This document shows positions 1-5,699 of a stretch of 7,521 nucleotides of DNA, one piece after another. The notes under the pieces were generated by a model. That model was not told where the DNA came from. It searched no databases and worked only from the letters and a program-made list of their open reading frames with translations. Position 1 is the first letter of the stretch. Each line of letters opens with the position of its first letter. Position numbers and translations under genes: made by a program. Source of the stretch: an uncultured bacterium (GTDB lineage Bacteria; Cyanobacteriota; Vampirovibrionia; Gastranaerophilales; Gastranaerophilaceae); contig CACYCU010000176.1 in NCBI GenBank assembly GCA_902772945.1, positions 1 to 7,521 of the forward strand, read 5' to 3'.

Positions 1-767
1 AACGCTTTTTCTTCGTTTAACTTTTTAGCATATAACTGACCTAATATGATATATGCAGGCAGCATATTGGGGTTATATTCCAAAGATTTTTTTGCATAGT
101 GAATCGCATCATCAATATTATCTCTCAAGGCCTTTAATCTTGCATATTCAAAATTATTACTTTCATTCGGGCAAACATTTGCCAAAAAAGCAAGTTTATT
201 TTCGGCTTTGTCATACATTTCAAGTTTAATTTCCATAACTGCACATAAAAACACAGCTGAAAAATTATACTTATTAATTTTTGATGCTTGTGCAAATTTT
301 TCACGAGCTTCGGAATAGCGCTTTAATTTCATTAAAGCCATACCCCAGCCGGTAAAGGTATCTGAATTTCCGGCTTGAATTTTATTTGCGTTATCAAAGG
401 CTTTTTCTGCTCGTTCATGCTCTTTCATGGAAAGAAGCGAAAAACCAAGCCGCTGCCATACGTTTTTGTCATTTGGATTTAAATCAGCAGACAACTGATA
501 ATTTTGAACAGATTCTTCAAATTTTCCTATCCGCTCATAGACCAATCCCAAATATTTGTAGACAAGAGGGTCTTTTTGAGGAAGCTCCAAAGCTTCTTTT
601 AATACTGCTTCAGCCTGCAAATATTTATTCTGTTCAATAAACTTTTTTGCTCTGTTTACTAAAGCAACGGACGGCAAAGATTGAACTATTGTTTCTTTTT
701 TGTAATTGTCAATAGATCTGCTTATATTTTTTATTTGCTCAAAAATATGTTTTAATCGATCAAACAA
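1..767 (-). CDS. TPR-repeat protein, 3' end beyond the window
   Basis: I read this minus-strand frame directly: 255 codons without a stop, running off the left edge, so the C-terminus is missing. After a helical, charged N-terminus (about residues 1-32) come consecutive ~34-residue helix-turn-helix units at roughly 33-66, 67-100, 101-134, 135-168, 169-202 and 203-235, with a seventh begun. Small and aromatic residues recur as in tetratricopeptide repeats (for example YLGLVYERIGKFEESVQNY, residues 72-90). TPR arrays are protein-protein scaffolds. There is no signal peptide or membrane span, so it is probably cytoplasmic; the partner is unknown. The start is TTG at 765-767: an in-frame TAG lies just upstream, and a GAGAGG ribosome binding site sits 7 bases before it. 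The start lies inside the phosphatase gene (16-base overlap), implying one transcript with it. The TPR call is firm; the specific role is not recognised. Confidence 0.85.
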   Translation of the reverse strand, partial: MFDRLKHIFEQIKNISRSIDNYKKETIVQSLPSVALVNRAKKFIEQNKYLQAEAVLKEALELPQKDPLVYKYLGLVYERIGKFEESVQNYQLSADLNPNDKNVWQRLGFSLLSMKEHERAEKAFDNANKIQAGNSDTFTGWGMALMKLKRYSEAREKFAQASKINKYNFSAVFLCAVMEIKLEMYDKAENKLAFLANVCPNESNNFEYARLKALRDNIDDAIHYAKKSLEYNPNMLPAYIILGQLYAKKLNEEKA

Positions 768-1234
768 TCTGCTACCTCTCTAAAGGCTCCTTCTCCCGCT
801 TTGCTCTCTGTAATTTGAATTCCCTGAACCTCTTTTAATTTGACAACGGCATGAGGCACTGTTATTTTGTATTTAGCATAATTCAAGCATTCCAAATCAT
901 TTATATCATCACCAATATAAACAAATTCTTCTTTTGAAAGATTATATTTTTCAACAATATTTTTTAATACATCTATTTTTATTCTGATTTTTTGATGAAC
1001 TTCATCTACTTGGAATTTTTTTGCCATTATTTCAATTGCAGCATTACCCTCACCTGATATAATTGCAATTTTTATATTATTTCTTTTTAGAATTGCAAAT
1101 GCCATTATATCCTTGAAATTTAGACGTCTTGTCATTGAAAAATCATCATTTATATATACATTATTATCAGTAACAACACCATCAAAATCGGTTATTACCA
1201 TCTTTATAGTTTTTGGAAGTTTAAGCATATACAA
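752..1234 (-). CDS. kdsC: KdsC-like HAD phosphatase (3-deoxy-D-manno-octulosonate 8-phosphate phosphatase family)
   Basis: A 160-residue HAD-superfamily enzyme of the capless, tetrameric KdsC type, matching the family's usual length of about 160-180. Motif I is DFDGVVTD (nucleophile Asp16, general acid/base Asp18), motif II is SGE (60-62), the motif III lysine is probably Lys87, and motif IV is GDDINDLE (108-115). The tail AGEGAFRE (146-153) corresponds to the KdsC C-terminal GGxGAxRE that completes the neighbour's active site. KdsC hydrolyses KDO-8-phosphate to KDO in the cytoplasm for the lipopolysaccharide inner core; related enzymes act on other sugar-acid phosphates, so the substrate is inferred. 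The usual RDG-x-G segment reads KDIMAF here. Start: TTG at 1232-1234 is 5 bases after AAGGG; an ATG at 1226-1228 two codons later is also possible. It overlaps the TPR gene and diverges from the kinase gene. Confidence 0.82.
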   Translation of the reverse strand: MYMLKLPKTIKMVITDFDGVVTDNNVYINDDFSMTRRLNFKDIMAFAILKRNNIKIAIISGEGNAAIEIMAKKFQVDEVHQKIRIKIDVLKNIVEKYNLSKEEFVYIGDDINDLECLNYAKYKITVPHAVVKLKEVQGIQITESKAGEGAFREVADCLID

Positions 1235-1256
1235 AATATCCCTTATCTGCTATAAT
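1228..1256 (+). promoter_or_regulatory. Probable sigma-70 promoter of the histidine kinase gene
   Basis: A perfect -10 hexamer TATAAT lies at 1251-1256, with a weak -35 (TATACA, 1228-1233) 17 bases upstream. Predicted transcription start is near 1263, giving a leader of about 22 bases that holds the ribosome binding site AAAGAGAGG (1265-1273). The promoter overlaps the first codons of the divergent phosphatase gene. Confidence 0.5.
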
Positions 1257-1284
1257 CTTATCATAAAGAGAGGTAAAAATACAA
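1255..1284 (-). promoter_or_regulatory. Possible minus-strand promoter for the phosphatase-TPR pair
   Basis: In the 50-base divergent spacer the minus strand reads TTGTAT (1279-1284), an 18-base spacer, then TAAGAT (1255-1260). This would start transcription about 10-15 bases before the phosphatase start. Both hexamers are imperfect and the region is AT-rich, so this is weak evidence. It overlaps the plus-strand kinase promoter, so the two directions would compete. Confidence 0.3.
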
Positions 1285-2568
1285 ATGCTTTGGTACTTGA
1301 TTAATTTTGGAATAATACTTGTATTCATAATACTTTTCCTGATAACAAGACAGACAAACAAGCGTTGGTCAAAAATTAATGATTATCTCGGCATGGTCAC
1401 AAATACCGTAAACTCAGTTAGATATGGTAATTTATCAACAAAAATTGATGAGATAAACCACCCTACATATCAAAACGTCACAGACAGTATTAACAGAATG
1501 GTCGAAACATTAAACGACCGTGAAAAAATGATTATTGAATATCAAAATGAATTGATGCGCCAAAACAGACTTTTGGAATCCGTTATTAATTCTCTCTCAG
1601 ACGGAATCTTAATTATTAATGATAAAAATAATATTCTCAGAGTCACCCCTCAAATTGTTAAATGGTTTGGAGTTAAAGGACAAGATATTATAGGGAAAAA
1701 TATTTTTGACTATGTTCAGATAGAAAATGAAACTTCAATTGAAAAAATCAAAAATCTTGATGTATTCATAAAACACACACCTACAAACAATTTTATTATG
1801 AACTCCATAAAACTTTCACTTGATGATGACAAAAAAAGATACGTAATTTTGATAAAAGATGTGACAAAAGAAAGAGAAATAGAAACTCTGAAAGAAGACT
1901 TTGTTGCTACATTAACCCACGATTTGAAAGTTCCGATTGTTGCGGAATCAAATATTATTAATTTTCTGCTGGATGGGAAATTCGGAGATATAAATGAAAA
2001 ACAACAAGTTGCACTTCTAAATATGAAAACTTCTAATCAGGAACTTGTCGAGCTTGTACAAATTATTCTTGATACATACAGGATAAAAGAAAGAGGCATA
2101 AAATTAGTAAAAGAAAATATTATGCTGAACAAATTTATAACCGATATTGTAAACGAAACTCAACCTATAGCGAAAAATTCCGGAATTACAATTTATTTTG
2201 AATCAGAACACGACATAAAAGTTTCTGCAGATTCTTTGCAAATGGAAAGAGTTATCAAAAATTTAATATCCAACGCAATTTCTCACAGCAATACAAAAGA
2301 CAGAATTGATATAAAAACAGGCGAAATTCAAGGATTTGTGACAATTTCGGTAATTGATTACGGACAAGGTATACCAAAAGAAGAAATAAAGTTAATTTTT
2401 AACAAATATTATTCGGCAGCAAAAAAATTCAGAAAAATAGGTACAGGTTTGGGACTTTATTTGTCACAGCAAATCGTAAAATCTCATGGCGGAGAAATCA
2501 CTGTTAACAGCGAAGAAAATGTCCGAACAGAGTTTTGTGTAAAACTTCCGACTAATAATCAAACATAA
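1285..2568 (+). CDS. Membrane-anchored PAS sensor histidine kinase, orphan in this window
   Basis: A 427-residue sensor kinase. One hydrophobic helix (about 3-20) anchors it, with no periplasmic sensor domain. A HAMP-like segment follows (about 33-80; GNLSTKI, SINRMVETL), then a short coiled coil, then a PAS domain (about 95-195) that probably senses a cytoplasmic or membrane-proximal signal. The HisKA H-box DFVATLTHDLKVP carries the phospho-acceptor His212. The HATPase_c domain shows the N-box (ERVIKNLISNA, Asn326 and Asn330), G1 box DYGQGIP (358-364), F-box (about 370-377) and G2 box GTGLGL (386-391), so the catalytic core looks complete. It should autophosphorylate on His212 and pass phosphate to a response regulator, none of which lies nearby. 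The sequence around the H-box, with FLLDGKFGDI after it, resembles cyanobacterial kinases. The ATG follows AAAGAGAGG by 11 bases. The signal and output are unknown. Confidence 0.93.
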   Translation: MLWYLINFGIILVFIILFLITRQTNKRWSKINDYLGMVTNTVNSVRYGNLSTKIDEINHPTYQNVTDSINRMVETLNDREKMIIEYQNELMRQNRLLESVINSLSDGILIINDKNNILRVTPQIVKWFGVKGQDIIGKNIFDYVQIENETSIEKIKNLDVFIKHTPTNNFIMNSIKLSLDDDKKRYVILIKDVTKEREIETLKEDFVATLTHDLKVPIVAESNIINFLLDGKFGDINEKQQVALLNMKTSNQELVELVQIILDTYRIKERGIKLVKENIMLNKFITDIVNETQPIAKNSGITIYFESEHDIKVSADSLQMERVIKNLISNAISHSNTKDRIDIKTGEIQGFVTISVIDYGQGIPKEEIKLIFNKYYSAAKKFRKIGTGLGLYLSQQIVKSHGGEITVNSEENVRTEFCVKLPTNNQT

Positions 2569-2601
2569 ATCCGTTTTCTAAATTATATAAACTGTAAGCT
2601 G

Positions 2602-2630
2602 TTGACAATCCTTTATGTCTTTTTTATTAT
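2602..2630 (+). promoter_or_regulatory. Near-consensus sigma-70 promoter of tRNA-Cys
   Basis: A perfect -35 TTGACA (2602-2607), exactly 17 bases of spacer, then TATTAT (2625-2630, 5 of 6 consensus bases). Predicted start is near 2637, five bases before the mature tRNA 5' end. This strength is typical of stable-RNA genes. Confidence 0.85.
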
Positions 2631-2641
2631 AAATAACATAC

Positions 2642-2713
2642 GGCGACATGGCCAAGTGGTAAGGCAGGAGCCTGCAAAGCTCTTATCCCCCAGTTCGAAT
2701 CTGGGTGTCGCCT
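2642..2713 (+). tRNA. tRNA-Cys (anticodon GCA)
   Basis: A complete cloverleaf. The 7-bp acceptor stem GGCGACA/TGTCGCC (2642-2648 with 2706-2712) is followed by discriminator T at 2713, the expected cysteine identity base. The D-arm is GCC/GGC. The anticodon stem GGAGC/GCTCT encloses loop CTGCAAA with anticodon GCA at 2674-2676 and a normal T at position 33. The T-arm is CCCAG-TTCGAAT-CTGGG. The 3' CCA is not encoded: a T-run follows directly, so CCA must be added by nucleotidyltransferase. The run of T at 2713-2718 may also help end transcription, although no dedicated hairpin precedes it. Confidence 0.97.
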
Positions 2714-2719
2714 TTTTTG

Positions 2720-2748
2720 TTGACTAAATTTAATTAATGTAATAAAAT
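2720..2748 (+). promoter_or_regulatory. Promoter predicted to give a leaderless TPM-domain mRNA
   Basis: TTGACT (2720-2725) and TAAAAT (2743-2748) each match 5 of 6 consensus bases and are 17 bases apart. Seven bases after the -10 is 2755, the A of the ATG of the TPM gene, so transcription would start on the start codon or within a base or two of it. There is no Shine-Dalgarno sequence between 2726 and 2754, which fits a leaderless message. The +1 site is inferred. Confidence 0.65.
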
Positions 2749-2754
2749 TTTTCT

Positions 2755-3426
2755 ATGAAGAGTTGGTTATCAATATTTTTTTTATTGTGCTTTTTTATTC
2801 AAGGACAAGCTTTTGGAATTGATAATTTACATTTCAACGGATTTATTGCAGATGAAGCAGAATTGCTCACTAAAGATGCAGAAAATGACTTGAACATGAC
2901 CTTGTGGGATTTGCAAAAAAAATCCGGAGCAGATATTGCAGTAGTTACCCTAAAATCCTTGAACGGAAAAACTGTTGAATCAACAGCATTAGATATCGGA
3001 CGGTCCTATAAAATAGGTTCAAAAGAAAAAAATAACGGAGTTGTATTTTTGACAGCCTTAGATGACAGAGAAATGCGTATAGAAATAGGCTTGGGACTTG
3101 AAAATAAAATTAAAATGTCTGATTTGAACTCAATAAGAGATAATGACATACTTCCTTATTACAGAGAAAATGACTATCAAAACGGAATTTTACGAGGTAC
3201 ATATAAACTTGCAGATCTCGTAGCTGAAGCAGAAGGAGTTCAAATCGTAAGACAGGGAAATTGTCCTCAACGCAATAACTCCGATAGAGCTCCGTGGTGG
3301 TGCTATGTTATTGCCGCAATATTAGCTCCGTTTTCCGGACGCCGAAGAAGAAACAGCTTCGGAAGTTTTGGCGGATTTAGCGGAGGCGGCGGATTCGGCG
3401 GCTGCGGATGCTCAGGAAGATGGTAA
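2755..3426 (+). CDS. Secreted or membrane-tethered TPM-domain protein (YgcG-like)
   Basis: A 223-residue protein with a signal peptide (Lys2, hydrophobic 4-15, likely cleavage after GQA, about residue 19). The TPM domain spans about 28-157: it begins with FNGFIADEAELL, has the central GADIAVVTL (58-66) and GVVFLTA (95-101), and ends with the basic/aromatic helix before LADLVAE. TPM (TLP18.3/Psb32/MOLO-1) domains occur in exported bacterial proteins and in photosystem II repair factors; their biochemical role in most bacteria is unsettled. A short hydrophobic stretch (181-192), an RRRR cluster (196-199) and a glycine-rich tail (201-223, ending GCSGRW) follow, like the glycine-rich ends of YgcG proteins, although the hydrophobic segment is short for a full membrane span. 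ATG 2755 is the only start that keeps the signal peptide; an in-frame TAA lies at 2743. There is no ribosome binding site. The next gene begins 17 bases later, probably in the same operon. Confidence 0.88.
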   Translation: MKSWLSIFFLLCFFIQGQAFGIDNLHFNGFIADEAELLTKDAENDLNMTLWDLQKKSGADIAVVTLKSLNGKTVESTALDIGRSYKIGSKEKNNGVVFLTALDDREMRIEIGLGLENKIKMSDLNSIRDNDILPYYRENDYQNGILRGTYKLADLVAEAEGVQIVRQGNCPQRNNSDRAPWWCYVIAAILAPFSGRRRRNSFGSFGGFSGGGGFGGCGCSGRW

Positions 3427-3443
3427 TAAAGAAAGGTTAAAAT

Positions 3444-4145
3444 ATGAAAAATTTAGAGAAATTTGTTGAAAGTTTAAAAGAAAATTTGGGCGACAATCTC
3501 GTTACAGTTTTTGCCTTCGGTTCAATGGCAAATGTTGATGATGCAAAAAATAATTTAAACCTAATGATAGTAACAAATGAACTTACAGCCGAGAATCTCT
3601 ATGCGATTTCAAAACCTGTACAAAAATGGATTAAGGGCAAAAATCCTATACCGGTAATTATGAATATAGAAGAATGGTATTCTTCTTTTGATGTTTACGC
3701 TATTGAATATGCTGATATTAAAAATAATTTCAGAATTATATACGGAGAAAACCTTATTCCGAATATACAAATTAATAAATACCATTTGAGGCTTCAATGC
3801 GAATCAGAATTAAAAAATATATTATTAAAATACAAAAATAATTTTTTATTAAATATAAAATCAGATAGAAACATGAAATTTATACTTTCACAGGTTATAA
3901 AATCTTTGCTCGTAATCTTCAGATCAATACTCAGACTTTATGATATGGCAGTTCCATACAGAGCAGTTGACATAATAGAACAGGTTTCAAAAATTATCAG
4001 CTTTAATAAAACAGTTATGATGAAATTAGCAAAAGTCAGATATGAAAACGAAGACTATACAAAGCAAGAACTTTTATTTGTTGAAGCTGAGTTGATAAAA
4101 GATATTCAAAATATTTTAAAACAAGTTGATGCTATGAAATTTTAA
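3444..4145 (+). CDS. Nucleotidyltransferase-fold protein with altered catalytic motif
   Basis: A 233-residue, probably cytoplasmic protein. The N-terminal half looks like a minimal nucleotidyltransferase domain: beta strand VTVFAFGS with Gly26-Ser27, then NLNLMIV (37-43), where active enzymes have an Asp-x-Asp-hydrophobic motif. Here the pair is Asn37-x-Asn39, so metal-dependent nucleotidyl transfer is doubtful. Next comes a stretch around residues 70-108 (IPVIMNIEEW, later IEYADIKNNFRIIYGENL) and a HLRLQCESELK motif near residue 113. The rest (about 120-233) is helical. I recognise this as a recurring bacterial family of unknown function, from memory of its pattern and not by name. The ribosome binding site GAAAGG (3431-3436) is 7 bases from the ATG. 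It is 17 bases downstream of the TPM gene, suggesting cotranscription. It could be a pseudoenzyme or a ligand-binding partner. Confidence 0.78.
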   Translation: MKNLEKFVESLKENLGDNLVTVFAFGSMANVDDAKNNLNLMIVTNELTAENLYAISKPVQKWIKGKNPIPVIMNIEEWYSSFDVYAIEYADIKNNFRIIYGENLIPNIQINKYHLRLQCESELKNILLKYKNNFLLNIKSDRNMKFILSQVIKSLLVIFRSILRLYDMAVPYRAVDIIEQVSKIISFNKTVMMKLAKVRYENEDYTKQELLFVEAELIKDIQNILKQVDAMKF

Positions 4146-4150
4146 TTTTT

Positions 4151-4171
4151 TATGTTATAGTTTATAACATA
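4151..4171 (+). repeat. Perfect 9-bp inverted repeat before tRNA-Val
   Basis: TATGTTATA (4151-4159), spacer GTT, and TATAACATA (4163-4171) form a perfect inverted repeat. It starts 5 bases after the nucleotidyltransferase stop and ends 1 base before the tRNA. TATAGT at 4156-4161 within it is the best-placed -10 for the tRNA, with predicted start near 4168; a -35 is not evident (TATGAA at 4133-4138 is weak). There is no T-run after it, so it is not an ordinary terminator on the plus strand. It could be an operator, or chance in AT-rich DNA. Confidence 0.55.
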
Positions 4172-4172
4172 T

Positions 4173-4248
4173 GGACGATTAGCTCAGTTGGTAGAGCACT
4201 TGAACGACATTCAAGGGGTCACAAGTTCGAGCCTTGTATCGTCCACCA
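4173..4248 (+). tRNA. tRNA-Val (anticodon GAC) with C33, CCA encoded
   Basis: A complete cloverleaf: acceptor stem GGACGAT/ATCGTCC, D-arm GCTC/GAGC with GG in the loop, anticodon stem CTTGA/TCAAG (4199-4203 with 4211-4215), T-arm ACAAG-TTCGAGC-CTTGT, discriminator A (4245) and encoded CCA (4246-4248). The anticodon loop is ACGACAT (4204-4210), putting GAC at 4206-4208. Valine identity is supported by A35, C36 and A73. Position 33 is C (4205), not the near-universal U, and A32/T38 could pair to shrink the loop. All stems are fully paired, so it does not look like a decaying gene. It may be transcribed from its own promoter within the preceding palindrome or by readthrough from the upstream operon, and it ends in the hairpin that begins at 4245. 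Confidence 0.93.
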
Positions 4249-4287
4249 TAGGCAGAATTGGTTTTCCTAATTCTGCCTATGGTTTTT
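4245..4287 (+). terminator. Intrinsic terminator sharing the tRNA-Val ACCA end
   Basis: ACCATAGGCAGAATT (4245-4259) pairs perfectly over 15 bp with AATTCTGCCTATGGT (4269-4283). A further G-T and G-C pair narrows the loop to TTTTC, and TTTTT (4283-4287) follows. This is a textbook rho-independent terminator. The first four bases of its left arm are the tRNA discriminator and CCA, so the hairpin forms directly on the tRNA 3' end. Confidence 0.93.
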
Positions 4288-4385
4288 ATAACCATCAATT
4301 TTCCACTCATCAACCAACAAATATACAAACTTAGTTCTAGAATTTGTTTATTTATAAAATTAGGTATATTAATAAAAATTATTTA

Positions 4386-4415
4386 TTGTAAAATGAAAAT
4401 TTATCAATATATAAT
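4386..4415 (+). promoter_or_regulatory. Likely promoter of the DUF2142-type gene, with little or no leader
   Basis: A perfect TATAAT (4410-4415) with TTGTAA (4386-4391) 18 bases upstream. The predicted start is about 4422, only some 3 bases before the ATG at 4425, or on it. No Shine-Dalgarno sequence is present between 4392 and 4424. The surrounding DNA is extremely AT-rich, so chance matches are likely and confidence is limited. The stretch 4288-4385 before it shows nothing else recognisable. Confidence 0.45.
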
Positions 4416-4424
4416 GAATTTATT

Positions 4425-5699
4425 ATGTATAAAACAATTACTTGGCAAAAAATTTTTTTATTAATAACAATATTTTATGGAAGTATTCTATTAATTATAA
4501 CACCAGCTTTTCAGACACAAGATGAAGTTCCACACTTTATAAGGGCATATTCTGTTTCTGATAACATATGGACTCCGCAAAAAAAAGATGTTGGTGTCGG
4601 TAGTTATATGCCAATTTCTATTAATAGTTTTTGGTTAAAGTATAAAAACCTGCTTTTTAATCCGTTTGAAAAAATAACAATTAAAGAGATCTTAGATACA
4701 TCAAAAATAAAATTAAATAAACAAAGTCAAATGTTCATTATCCACAGAACATCAATGGTATATTCTCCTCTAGCATATATTCCGTATGCAATATTTTTAA
4801 AAATAGCAAAAATCTTTAATTTTTCGCCATTTATAATGCTTTATACTTGCAGAATAGTAAGCCTTATAATCTATTTAATAATTGGATATTTTGCTATAAA
4901 AAATATGCCACTATTAAAGTCCATAACAGTTGTTGTTTTAACATATCCTATGCATATAGCTTTATGTTCTTCAATAACAATTGATGCAATATTAATACCA
5001 TTAGGAGTTTTATTTTTTGCTAAAATTCTTAAATTTACAATTTGTATCGAAGAAAAAGAAATATCAAGAAAAGAATTTTTTTTATTAATAATATTAGCAA
5101 TTTCTCTTGCTTTAATTAAATACAATTTCATACTTACTTTTTTAATATTTTTAATCCCTAAAAGATTTTTTGGTAGAAATTATATAAAAAAAATAATTAT
5201 ATTTTTTAGTTTAACTCTATACTCTTCTTTTTTGTGGTTTTGTTATTGCGGAGATATGACATTTGAAACATTCAAAATTGCAAATTGGCATGAACAATTA
5301 AATTTTATTTTAGAAAACAAAATTAGATATTTAACAATATTATTTGAAACAATTAGAGAAAATTACAAATTTTACTATATGAGTTCTATAGGAATCTTAG
5401 GAAACATCAATATAAAATTACCAAAATTGGTATATATAATATATTTATTTTTAATTCCATTATCAATTTTTTATGATAGTTCTCAAAAAAAAGAAATGAA
5501 AAAATTAAATTTTTTAAAACAAATTTTTATTATATTTTTGTTTATAATACATACATTTGCAGTTTTTACATTAATGTATATTACTTTTAATCCTGTAAAA
5601 AATAATATAATAAATGGAGTTCATGGAAGATATTTTGCAATATTTTTGTTGCCTCTATTTGTAATTTTATTTCAATATTTTCATAAATATTCTAAATAA
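4425..5699 (+). CDS. DUF2142-type polytopic membrane protein, possibly frameshifted at its end
   Basis: A 424-residue inner-membrane protein with about nine hydrophobic segments (for example 10-27, 143-157, 166-180, 219-231, 235-246, 257-273, 335-349, 366-386, 403-418). It matches my recollection of DUF2142: a first membrane helix ending in P-x-x-x-TQDEVPHFIRAY (residues 27-42, the P-x-DE-x-x-H-x-x-R-A signature), YSPLAYIPYA (113-122), a buried SSITIDA (182-188) and the C-terminal GVHGRYF (398-404). The overall plan resembles GT-C membrane glycosyltransferases, and DUF2142 genes are often near surface-polysaccharide genes, so a role in envelope glycan assembly is inferred. The DNA is visibly more AT-rich than its neighbours (abundant ATA, TTA, AAA, AAT codons) and the gene stands alone after a terminator, which suggests acquisition by transfer. 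There is no ribosome binding site. The protein stops soon after GRYF, while a last helix continues in another frame. Confidence 0.8.
   Translation: MYKTITWQKIFLLITIFYGSILLIITPAFQTQDEVPHFIRAYSVSDNIWTPQKKDVGVGSYMPISINSFWLKYKNLLFNPFEKITIKEILDTSKIKLNKQSQMFIIHRTSMVYSPLAYIPYAIFLKIAKIFNFSPFIMLYTCRIVSLIIYLIIGYFAIKNMPLLKSITVVVLTYPMHIALCSSITIDAILIPLGVLFFAKILKFTICIEEKEISRKEFFLLIILAISLALIKYNFILTFLIFLIPKRFFGRNYIKKIIIFFSLTLYSSFLWFCYCGDMTFETFKIANWHEQLNFILENKIRYLTILFETIRENYKFYYMSSIGILGNINIKLPKLVYIIYLFLIPLSIFYDSSQKKEMKKLNFLKQIFIIFLFIIHTFAVFTLMYITFNPVKNNIINGVHGRYFAIFLLPLFVILFQYFHKYSK

Noticed and set aside
386..640. Plus-strand open frame of 84 codons
   Set aside because: It lies wholly antisense to the TPR gene, whose translation shows regular repeats; it has no ribosome binding site and its own translation has no recognisable features.
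1113..1304. Plus-strand open frame of 63 codons across the divergent spacer
   Set aside because: It is antisense to the KdsC-like gene and covers the kinase promoter and start; nothing in it looks like a domain.
3609..3797. Minus-strand open frame inside the nucleotidyltransferase gene
   Set aside because: A shadow of an AT-rich gene with a good start, ribosome binding site and recognisable fold on the other strand.
4258..4464. Plus-strand open frame of 68 codons after tRNA-Val
   Set aside because: It would start inside the terminator hairpin loop region, lacks a ribosome binding site and overlaps the start of the DUF2142 gene; the translation is low-complexity and reflects AT-rich DNA.
4871..5131. 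Minus-strand open frame inside the DUF2142 gene
   Set aside because: Antisense shadow of a hydrophobic coding region.
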